From Phycisphaerales bacterium UBA7812 (lineage in GTDB: Bacteria > Planctomycetota > Phycisphaerae > Phycisphaerales > UBA1924), in contig DLBY01000163.1 in the NCBI GenBank assembly GCA_002480345.1, positions 1-36,087 on the forward strand: a DNA stretch of 36,087 bases. Direction: 5' to 3'. This document shows positions 29,064 to 36,087 of the stretch, one piece after another (position 1 is the first letter of the stretch; every line of letters starts with the position of its first letter). The notes beneath the pieces were generated by a model. That model was not told where the DNA came from. It saw only the letters and a list, made by a program, of their open reading frames with translations, and did not search any database. The position numbers and the translations under genes were made by a program.

Positions 29064-31676
29064 ATGTGTCTGATGGAGCCGGGCCCCGGGCAGTCGGGAG
29101 AGCATCGTCGGGGGGGCGCGTCCCGTCCGCTCGAGAGCGGCGTCCGGCGGACGGCGCGGTGGGTGCGTGTGCAGGACCGGGTCGCGGAGATCGCGATCTC
29201 CGCGGGCGGTCTGATCGTTCTGCTCGCGATGCTGGGGATCTGCGTGTTCCTCGTCGCGAGCGCGGCGCCCCTCTTCGCGTCGGGCACAGTCGAGGGCGAG
29301 CGGGCGCGATACTCAGTCGCCTCGATCGATCCCGGAACAGGGAAGGCGGGGGCGCCCCGCTGGATGTCGGTCGACCCCGCTTTCGGTCGGCTCGTCTCCC
29401 TCGATGCGGACGGGGTGCTCCGCGTGCGTTCGCTCGAAACGGGCGAGGAACTCACCGCCTTCCCCGTCATGGACGGCTCGGTCCCGGACTCGGTCGGTAT
29501 CGAGGCGGGCGAGGGCTGGCTGACCCTGAGCGGCCGCGATGGCTCATTCGAGATCGTGCGCCCTGTGTTCGCGTGGGAGCCGCACTCGGGGGGGCTCGAT
29601 GATCCCGTGCCGGCGGGCTCATTCGTGCAGGCGTTCGAGGACGGCTCGCTGCGGCGTTGGACGATGACCATCGAGCGGCTCGGACCGTTTGCGCTCCCGG
29701 AGGGCGCGACGGACGCGGACACACGGGGGCGCACCGAGCGGTCCCGCGCGGTCGCCGCGGTGAGCGAGCGCGGCGTGGTCACCGGGCGACTGTCCGGCAG
29801 GCGGGCGCTCGGGGGCGCGGTCCGCTTCCGCCTCCGGATGGACGACGAGATCGTGCCGGTCGAGGCGATCGGTGGCACGCCCGACTGGGTCTTCGCGACA
29901 GCTGATGAGCGGTGGGTCTACCTCGTGTGGCGCAGCGGCCGGATCATGGCGCTGGATCGCGAGTCGGACGACGGCGCAACCGAACGCTACGAGGTGTCGG
30001 AGGAGGCGGGCATCACGGCCGCGGTGATGTCACTGGGGGCCCAGACTCTGCTCGTCGGCGACGAGAACGGCGTTGTCTCGGGCTGGTCGATGTACGGCGA
30101 ACCCGTCGCGCTCCAGCGGCGGCTGCGTCGGGATCTGGGCGAGACGAGCGTGACCACCATCCGCCCGGGCGACCGCGATCGAACCATCGCGGTCGGGTTC
30201 GCGGACGGGTCGGCGGTGCTGTTCAACCAGGTGAGCCGGAAACGGATCGCGACGATCCGTCCCGATGGGATCGGGTCGGTCGCGCGGGTCGCGGCGTCTC
30301 CTGGTTCGGATGTGCTCGTCGCGGCGGACGCGACGGGCCTCTCCTCGGTGTGGGGCATCGATCCCGGGCATGTCGAGTCGTCGATGGAGGCGTTGTTCGG
30401 GAAGCTGCCCTACGAGGGCTACGACGAGCCTTCGTTTGTGTACCAGTCGACCGGCGCCGCGAGCGCGGAACCCAAGTACAGCCTCGTCCCGCTGATCTGG
30501 GGCACGCTCAAGGCGACGATCGTCGCGATGCTGTTCGCGGTGCCGCTCGCGGTGCTCGCGGCGATCTACTCGGGCGAGTTCCTGCACAACGATGTCCGTC
30601 GTGTAGTGAAACCGACGATCGAGCTGATGGCATCGCTGCCGTCCGTCGTCCTCGGGTTCATGGCGGCGATGGTCGTCGCGCCGTTCGTGCGGGATCAACT
30701 GCCCCGGGTCCTCGTGCTCGCGGCGACGGGCCCGATCGTGGTCGTGGTGTCTGCGCACGCGTGGCGGATGATCCCTCGCAATACCCGCGCCCGCTGGGGC
30801 ACGCTGGGACAGACTCTGATGGTCGTGCTTGCCACGATCGTTTCGGTGCTCGTCGCGATCCCGGCGGGCCCGCTTCTCGAAGACCTGCTGTTCAGCCCCC
30901 CGGGCGGGGGCGAGGGGTCCATCCGGGGTTGGCTGGAGCGCGACTTCGGCACGGCGACGCCCGGGTGGTTCGTCGCCCTCCTGCCTGTGGTGACGGGTCT
31001 GGTGCTCATCTTCGACGCGACGCTCGTGAACCCGGTGTGGCGCACGCTTTCGGATCGCTGGCAGGCGGCGCTCGCGGGGCTCGGCGCGAACGCGATCGAG
31101 TTTCTCCGGTTCCTGGTCAACCTGCTCGTGTCGCTCGTGGTCGCCCAGACCCTCGCGGGGGTGCTCTCGGAGATGGGGTTCGACCCGCGGGACTCGATCT
31201 TCGGGCCTTTCAGTCAGCGGAACACGCTCGTGGTCGGGCTGATCATGGGGATCGCGGTGATCCCGATCATCTATACGATCAGCGAGGACGCGATCCGGAG
31301 CGTTCCCGCGAGCCTGCGGTCCGCATCGCTGGGTGTCGGCGCGACGCCCTGGCAGACGGCGGTGCGGGTGGTGCTCCCCGTGGCGGGCTCGGGCATCTTC
31401 AGCGCGTGCATGGTCGGGCTTGGCAGGGCCGTGGGCGAGACGATGATCGTGCTGATGGCGACCGGCAACACCCCGGAGATGAGCTGGAACATTTTCAGCG
31501 GGTTCCGCACCCTCGCGGCGAACATCGCGGTCGAGCTTCCCGAAGCTCCGCGCGCCAGCACGCACTACCGCGTGCTCTTCCTCTGCGGGCTCGTCCTGTT
31601 CGCGATGACCCTGGTGATCAACACGAGCGCCGAACTGGTTCGGCAGCATTTCCGCAAGAAGAACGCCGCCCTCTGA
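29064..31676 (+). CDS. pstC: Phosphate ABC transporter permease PstC with a large beta-propeller-like insert
   Basis: 870 residues; ordinary PstC has about 300. A first membrane helix (45-70, GGLIVLLAMLGICVFLVASA) is followed by about 390 residues rich in short beta strands with WD40-like periodicity (for example VSGWSMYGEPVALQRRL, FADGSAVLFNQVSRKRIATI, LSSVWGIDPG), presumably outside the cytoplasmic membrane. The permease core runs from about residue 470, with TLKATIVAMLFAVPLAVLAAIY, LMASLPSVVLGFMAAMVV, and the ABC-contacting EAA-type loop SLRSASLGVGATPWQTAVRVVLP. Long PstC forms occur in other bacteria, so this is an extreme of a known design. The core also carries an approximately 90-residue stretch (30830-31100) with an extra hydrophobic pair. 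ATG at 29073 is an alternative start. Confidence 0.9.
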   Translation: MCLMEPGPGQSGEHRRGGASRPLESGVRRTARWVRVQDRVAEIAISAGGLIVLLAMLGICVFLVASAAPLFASGTVEGERARYSVASIDPGTGKAGAPRWMSVDPAFGRLVSLDADGVLRVRSLETGEELTAFPVMDGSVPDSVGIEAGEGWLTLSGRDGSFEIVRPVFAWEPHSGGLDDPVPAGSFVQAFEDGSLRRWTMTIERLGPFALPEGATDADTRGRTERSRAVAAVSERGVVTGRLSGRRALGGAVRFRLRMDDEIVPVEAIGGTPDWVFATADERWVYLVWRSGRIMALDRESDDGATERYEVSEEAGITAAVMSLGAQTLLVGDENGVVSGWSMYGEPVALQRRLRRDLGETSVTTIRPGDRDRTIAVGFADGSAVLFNQVSRKRIATIRPDGIGSVARVAASPGSDVLVAADATGLSSVWGIDPGHVESSMEALFGKLPYEGYDEPSFVYQSTGAASAEPKYSLVPLIWGTLKATIVAMLFAVPLAVLAAIYSGEFLHNDVRRVVKPTIELMASLPSVVLGFMAAMVVAPFVRDQLPRVLVLAATGPIVVVVSAHAWRMIPRNTRARWGTLGQTLMVVLATIVSVLVAIPAGPLLEDLLFSPPGGGEGSIRGWLERDFGTATPGWFVALLPVVTGLVLIFDATLVNPVWRTLSDRWQAALAGLGANAIEFLRFLVNLLVSLVVAQTLAGVLSEMGFDPRDSIFGPFSQRNTLVVGLIMGIAVIPIIYTISEDAIRSVPASLRSASLGVGATPWQTAVRVVLPVAGSGIFSACMVGLGRAVGETMIVLMATGNTPEMSWNIFSGFRTLAANIAVELPEAPRASTHYRVLFLCGLVLFAMTLVINTSAELVRQHFRKKNAAL

Positions 31677-31707
31677 CACCCCTCGTGCGCACGGAGACGA
31701 TTGAAGC

Positions 31708-34023
31708 GTGAGCGAGCCTCTTCCCAACATGACCCCCCCCGGCCGGGCCGCGACCCGTCGCGCGACGCCCCCCAGCGCGCACGGGGAGCCCGCGGTCTGG
31801 CTCACGGGGTCCGCGCTGGTCACCTGCCTCGCGCTCGTCGCGGTGACGGTGATGATCATCGCGAGCGAGGGATTCGCGACGCTCTGGCCGCGCCCGATCG
31901 AGCGTGTCACGCTCCGCTCGGGAGAGGTCTTCCTCGGGCTCCCCATGGGATCGGAGGCGTTCGACCCGGGCGAGGATGACGCGGCGCGGATCGACGAACT
32001 CGTTGATGCGGGCGAGATCACGCCTCTCGGGGACGGCGAGCGACCGGTGCGTTATCGGTTCCGCCTGGGCAATCGTGACATCGGTCGCGAGCCGTTCGTC
32101 TGGGTCCCGGGCTATGAGATCGTCTCACGCGGGCGGCCCGCGGATGCGGTGCTGGTGGAGCGCGAGGAGTGGGGCGTGTTCATCGGTGAGCCCTCGGGCG
32201 TCATCGTGCGCACGGAGCTCGACGAGGCCTCCGAACTCCCCCCCCCGGACGAGGAGATCGTGCGCACGCAGTACGGCTCCGGGCCCGCGGAGCGTACCGT
32301 GCTGTCTGATGACGGCCGGGTCCGCATCGTGCAGCAATCGGTCCGGGTCGCGTCGGGCGCGGAGGAGACGCTGGCGGCGTACGAGCGGATTCGGGACGAG
32401 GTCGCTTCTCGTCGGGAGCGGATCGACACGCTCCAGCGGGTCGAGATCCCGGCGGTCCAGGACGAATTGAGCGGCCTGGACTGGCGGGTGGCGCGCGCGC
32501 GGATGCGAGCGAACGAGACGGTCCGGGACGCGCCGTGGTGGGCATGGGGCGCCTCGATTGCGGGTGTTGTCGTGCTCGGGGTCGCGGGGGCGAGGCTGCT
32601 GCGCATCGAGCACGCGTCGGTGCCGATCAGCGGGCTTCGGCTGCTCTGCCTCGGGGGCGCGGCGGCGTGCCTTCTGTTCGCGGTCCTCGAGCGCCCCTTC
32701 GCGCAGGGGCACCTGGACGCGACGCAGGTTCAGGCGATCGAGCGCGAGGCGAGCGAGCGGCGGGTTGAACTGACCGCGGAGCGGGACGCGTTGCTCGCCG
32801 AGGTCCGTCTGCTCGAGCGGATGGACGCGACGGTTCGGCTCGAGGTCACCGATCCGGGCCTCGGGCGGTTTGCCCCCGAATCGCAGAGCCAGCCCGATGA
32901 GCCCATGCGTCTGTCGCAGGCGACGCGGATTGTGGAGAACAACCGCCTGGGCTTCGCGGGACGCGTGGGCGTCTACCTTGCGCGCTGGGGCGATTTCCTC
33001 TCCAAGGCGCCCGGTGAGAGCCCGGGCGAGGGCGGCGTGTTCCCGGTGATCGTCGGGACGGTGGTCCTCACGCTGCTGCTGACGGTCACTGTGGTGCCGC
33101 TGGGCGTGGTCGCGGCGATCTATCTCCGCGAGTACGCGTCGCAGGGGATCGTGACGAGCGTGATCCGGATCGCGATCAACAACCTCGCGGGCGTGCCGAG
33201 CATCGTGTATGGGATGTTCGGGCTCGGGTTCTTCTGCTACACGCTGGGCGCGTACATCGACGCGGGGCCCCGGGGTGCGGCGCTGCCCACGACGCCCTGG
33301 TGGGGTCTGATCGGGACGCTCGTGCTGGTGCTGGTGCTCGCGGGGGCGCTCTCGGCGGTGGGGTCGGACCGGGGCCCCGTCCGCGATGGCGCGGGGTGGA
33401 AGCGCACGCTCGCGAGGAGTATCGCGTGGTGGGCGTGGCTCGCGTGCGTGTGTCTCGCGGGTTACCTCGTGTGGACGACGCCTTACTTCGGCGGGTTCTT
33501 TGCCGAGAAGCTGCCCGAGCAGCCCACCTTCGGGACCCGGGGGATTCTCTGGGCGGCGTTGACGCTGGCGCTGCTCACGCTCCCGGTCGTGATCGTCGCG
33601 ACGGAGGAGGCGATCAGCGCCGTCCCCGGATCGATGCGTGAGGGGAGCCTGGGCTGCGGGGCGAGTCGCTGGCAGACGGTGCGCCGGATCGTGCTGCCGG
33701 CCTCGATGCCCGGCGTGCTGACGGGGGCGATCCTCGCGATGGCGCGGGGGGCGGGCGAGGTTGCGCCGCTGATGCTCGTCGGCGCGGTGAATCTCGCGCC
33801 GGCGCTCCCGGTGTCTTCGGAGGCCCCCTTCCTGCACGGGGATCGGACCTTCATGCACCTGGGCTTCCATATCTACAACCTGGGGTTCCAGAGCCCCGAC
33901 GCGGAGGCCGCGAGGCCCCTGGTCTGGACCACCACGCTTCTGCTCGTTGCGATCGTGCTGGGGCTGAACCTGTTCGCGATGCTGATCCGGGCGCGGCTAC
34001 CCTCCCGGGGCGGAGGCGTCTGA
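31708..34023 (+). CDS. pstA: Phosphate ABC transporter permease PstA, extended
   Basis: 771 residues from GTG (an in-frame ATG at 31729 is an alternative); normal PstA is about 280-300. After one helix (31-52) comes a soluble region of about 220 residues, partly coiled coil (YERIRDEVASRRERIDTLQ), then two close helices (about 272-292 and 305-330), another coil, and the permease core from about 443 (VIVGTVVLTLLLTVTVVPLG, NNLAGVPSIVYGMFGLGFF). The EAA-type loop is GSMREGSLGCGASRWQTVRRIV, and the end has GAGEVAPLMLVG. Between GMFGLGFF and LTLALLTLPVVIV the core holds an insert of about 100 residues with two additional hydrophobic helices. It pairs with PstC to form the phosphate channel. The stop overlaps the pstB start (TGATG). 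Confidence 0.9.
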   Translation: MSEPLPNMTPPGRAATRRATPPSAHGEPAVWLTGSALVTCLALVAVTVMIIASEGFATLWPRPIERVTLRSGEVFLGLPMGSEAFDPGEDDAARIDELVDAGEITPLGDGERPVRYRFRLGNRDIGREPFVWVPGYEIVSRGRPADAVLVEREEWGVFIGEPSGVIVRTELDEASELPPPDEEIVRTQYGSGPAERTVLSDDGRVRIVQQSVRVASGAEETLAAYERIRDEVASRRERIDTLQRVEIPAVQDELSGLDWRVARARMRANETVRDAPWWAWGASIAGVVVLGVAGARLLRIEHASVPISGLRLLCLGGAAACLLFAVLERPFAQGHLDATQVQAIEREASERRVELTAERDALLAEVRLLERMDATVRLEVTDPGLGRFAPESQSQPDEPMRLSQATRIVENNRLGFAGRVGVYLARWGDFLSKAPGESPGEGGVFPVIVGTVVLTLLLTVTVVPLGVVAAIYLREYASQGIVTSVIRIAINNLAGVPSIVYGMFGLGFFCYTLGAYIDAGPRGAALPTTPWWGLIGTLVLVLVLAGALSAVGSDRGPVRDGAGWKRTLARSIAWWAWLACVCLAGYLVWTTPYFGGFFAEKLPEQPTFGTRGILWAALTLALLTLPVVIVATEEAISAVPGSMREGSLGCGASRWQTVRRIVLPASMPGVLTGAILAMARGAGEVAPLMLVGAVNLAPALPVSSEAPFLHGDRTFMHLGFHIYNLGFQSPDAEAARPLVWTTTLLLVAIVLGLNLFAMLIRARLPSRGGGV

Positions 34024-35021
34024 TGGCGGCGGAACTCACCGGATCCGAGAGTGATCGCTCGGTCGCGGACACGCGGGTCGGGCAGATGATCGAGCACACG
34101 CCCGGCGGCGGTTCGGTCGGGGCGCGGGGGCAGTCGATGACGGCGGCACGGGTGAGCGGCAACTGGGGAGGCGGGCCGACGCGGGCGGAATCGGGCGCGT
34201 CGGTGCTCGACGCCATCAAGCGGGGGGAGCGGGTCGACGCGGCGATCCACGACGCGGTGCACCAGGAGGATCATGTCCTCGAGGTGGACGACTTCTCGTT
34301 GTGGTACGGCTCAACCCAGGCGCTCCACAGCATCTCGATGCCGATCCCGCGGGGGAAGGTCACGGCGCTGCTCGGTCCCTCGGGGTGCGGCAAGAGCACG
34401 CTGCTGCGGAGCGTGAACCGGCTCAACGACCTGATCGACGGCGTGCGCGCGACGGGCGACCTTCGCCTGAACGGGTCGTCGGTCTACGGCAAGCGGGTGG
34501 ATGTCATCGACCTGCGCAAGCGGCTCGGCATGGTCTTCCAGAAGCCCAACCCCTTCCCGATGTCGATCTTCGAGAATGTCGTGTACCCCCTGCGCATCGA
34601 CGGCGTGCGCAAGAAGAGCGTGCTCCGCGAGGCCTGCGAGCAGGCGCTTCGCGGCGCGGCGCTCTGGGACGAGGTCAAGGACCGGCTCTCGCAGCCCGCG
34701 CTGGGGCTCTCGGGCGGGCAGCAGCAGCGGCTCTGCATCGCGCGGGCGATCGTCTCGGACCCCGAGGTGCTGCTGCTGGACGAGCCCTGCTCGGCGCTGG
34801 ACCCCATCGCGACGCAGCGGGTCGAGGAACTCATCGCGGAGATCAGCGAGCGGTACTCGGTGCTGATCGTCACGCACAACATGCAGCAGGCGGCGCGGGT
34901 GAGCCAGTACACCGCCTTCATGTATCTCGGGAACCTCGTCGAATACGGACCCACGCAGACGATTTTCCAGACGCCGGCCCTGCGGGAGACCGAGCAGTAT
35001 GTGACCGGGCGCTTCGGATGA
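34023..35021 (+). CDS. pstB: Phosphate ABC transporter ATP-binding protein PstB
   Basis: 332 residues. From about residue 85 it is a canonical PstB: FSLWYGSTQALHSISMPI, Walker A GPSGCGKST (118-126), Q-loop FQKPNPFPMSIFENV, signature LSGGQQQR (229-236), Walker B VLLLDEPCSALD, and switch His in VTHNMQQAARVS. It hydrolyses ATP to drive phosphate import through PstCA. The first 85 residues are an unusual hydrophilic extension with no recognisable domain; in-frame ATGs at 34086 and 34137 could shorten it, but the overlap with pstA favours 34023. phoU, which commonly follows, is not here. Confidence 0.93.
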   Translation: MAAELTGSESDRSVADTRVGQMIEHTPGGGSVGARGQSMTAARVSGNWGGGPTRAESGASVLDAIKRGERVDAAIHDAVHQEDHVLEVDDFSLWYGSTQALHSISMPIPRGKVTALLGPSGCGKSTLLRSVNRLNDLIDGVRATGDLRLNGSSVYGKRVDVIDLRKRLGMVFQKPNPFPMSIFENVVYPLRIDGVRKKSVLREACEQALRGAALWDEVKDRLSQPALGLSGGQQQRLCIARAIVSDPEVLLLDEPCSALDPIATQRVEELIAEISERYSVLIVTHNMQQAARVSQYTAFMYLGNLVEYGPTQTIFQTPALRETEQYVTGRFG

Positions 35022-35248
35022 TGCTGCTGCGCGGGCCGGCCCTGTTCGGCGTTGCGGGCGGCGGACTGTCTGCTCGGGGTTGGTCGATGACGGGGTTCTC
35101 GGGAAACGGGCGAGAATTGGGGATCAATCCTGATCCTGTCCTCCGAACGACCGATAGACCCGGGTACTATCCACGGTTACAGCATCCGCCGCGTCGCTGC
35201 GCCGGCCGGGCCGGTGTGGTGCGCGGGCAGTGAGATTCGGCGGGACCG
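35022..35248. other. Intergenic region between pstB and sucA
   Basis: It holds a weak hairpin, TTCTCG (35096-35101) with CGAGAA (35111-35116), without a real T-run, and an inverted repeat GGATCA-ATCC-TGATCC (35121-35136) that could be an operator for sucA. A TACTAT at 35165 could be a -10 box, but no matching -35 is at the right distance. No small gene is convincing. Confidence 0.35.
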
Positions 35249-36087
35249 ATGACGAGCGCACCGCGAGCGATCCCTCCTTCCGTCAACGGGTGGAGCCCTG
35301 AGTACCTGGAATCCCGGTACGCGTTGTATAAAAGCGATCCCGGCGCCCTCGACGAGGTCGAGCGCATGTTCTTCGCGGGCTTCGACCTCGCGATGGCCGA
35401 GGGGTTGAAACTCCCGGGCGCCGGGTCTTCCAACGGGACGAAAAGCAACGGCCTGGCGATGGCGCGCGCGAGCGAATCGCCCATGGGGGGGCGGCTCGCG
35501 GCGATCGAAGGGCCTGTCCGACACACCCCGTTCAAGGGGCAGCCCGCGGGCAAGGCGGGCCTGGCGCAGGCGATCGTCGACGACCTGATCACGGCGTATC
35601 GGCAGTTCGGGCACCTCGCGGCGCGGATCGATCCGTTCGATCGCGAACGCGAGCGCCCCGAGGAGTTGACGCTCGAGTATCACGGGCTGACCGAGAAGGA
35701 CCTCGAGCAGAGCTTCGATGCGAGCGAGCTGGGCGAGAGCGGCACGCGGACGCTCCGCTGGCTGATCGAGCGGCTGGAGGGGACCTACTGCGGGCACATC
35801 GGCGTCGAGCTGATGCACATCAACGATCACGATGTGCGTGCCTGGCTGGTCGAACGCGTCGAGCGGTCCGGCGGGCGGATCGAGCTGAGCCAGCAGGCGA
35901 AGACGCAGCTGCTCGAGCAGCTGACCCGTGCGGAGACCTTCGAGCGGTTCCTGGGCAAGCGGTACCCGGGCGAGAAGCGGTTCAGCCTCGAAGGCTCCGA
36001 GTCGCTCATCCCGCTGCTCGATCAGATCCTCGAGCGTCTATCCGAGCACGGCGCCGAAGAAGTCGTGCTGGGCATGGCCCACCGCGG
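35249..36087 (+). CDS. sucA: 2-oxoglutarate dehydrogenase E1 component SucA (3' truncated)
   Basis: The frame runs open to the window end; 279 residues are visible of a protein usually over 900. SucA is the thiamine-diphosphate enzyme that decarboxylates 2-oxoglutarate in the TCA cycle. The N-terminal subunit-binding motif is present (SPEYLESRYALYKSDPGALD). Next come AYRQFGHLAARIDPF, TLRWLIERLEGTYCGHIGVE, FERFLGKRYPGEKRFSLEG, and the family's VVLGMAHRG, where the window ends. The start is ATG at 35249, with only a weak GGCGGG-type ribosome site. A low-complexity Ser/Gly/Asn segment lies at about residues 55-80, between the N-terminal helix and the core. No functional link to the pst operon is apparent. 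Confidence 0.93.
   Translation, partial: MTSAPRAIPPSVNGWSPEYLESRYALYKSDPGALDEVERMFFAGFDLAMAEGLKLPGAGSSNGTKSNGLAMARASESPMGGRLAAIEGPVRHTPFKGQPAGKAGLAQAIVDDLITAYRQFGHLAARIDPFDRERERPEELTLEYHGLTEKDLEQSFDASELGESGTRTLRWLIERLEGTYCGHIGVELMHINDHDVRAWLVERVERSGGRIELSQQAKTQLLEQLTRAETFERFLGKRYPGEKRFSLEGSESLIPLLDQILERLSEHGAEEVVLGMAHR

Noticed and set aside
35022..35248. phoU or a small gene after pstB
   Set aside because: The gap has no frame with a ribosome site and protein-like composition; the next real gene is sucA.
1..36087. tRNA, rRNA, CRISPR array, insertion sequence or prophage
   Set aside because: No clover-leaf sequence, rRNA segment, spaced direct repeat, transposase or integrase was seen; genes are packed with short gaps and uniform composition.

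Overview
The window is about 36 kb of very GC-rich, gene-dense bacterial DNA with GTG and TTG starts and tight 4-base overlaps. The gene set suggests Planctomycetota, most likely class Phycisphaerae: a hybrid type II secretion/type IV pilus operon with Gly/Asp-rich pseudopilins, a PstSCAB system with greatly enlarged permeases, and a two-domain 6-pyruvoyl-tetrahydropterin-synthase-like protein. The taxon is inferred from these traits; there is no rRNA or marker gene here.

Layout. 1-1059 is the 3' part of a POT-family peptide transporter. It converges on gspE (minus strand, 1210-2895), with two facing hairpin terminators between them. Upstream of gspE on the minus strand is a PTPS/QueD-like gene (3048-3863). 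From 3981 everything is on the plus strand: an exported glutathione peroxidase, gspF, gspG, four minor-pseudopilin genes (GspH-, I-, J- and K-like), a PilM-PilN-type GspL, a PilO-PilP-type GspM, one enormous secretin gene (13595-27451), and a small lipoprotein. pstS-pstC-pstA-pstB follow (28065-35021), then the 5' part of sucA (35249 to the window end).

How it fits together. GspE powers and GspF anchors assembly of a GspG pseudopilus tipped by the H-I-J-K-like proteins. The GspL- and GspM-like proteins link the motor to the secretin, and the lipoprotein is a possible pilotin. The PilP-like tail of the GspM protein may do the job of GspC, which I do not find. No prepilin peptidase gene is in the window.

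The outstanding object is the secretin. It has about 4,618 residues, a normal C-terminal secretin pore, and in front of it about 50 tandem N1/N2/N3-like domains where a normal GspD has three. The array shows internal order: a five-unit block duplication, a run of strictly alternating short and long units, and a recurring insert in distant units.

A second, independent signal runs through the whole window. The tetranucleotide ACGT is almost absent: I found one copy by eye, where base composition predicts on the order of a hundred. Its avoidance visibly drives context-dependent codon choice.
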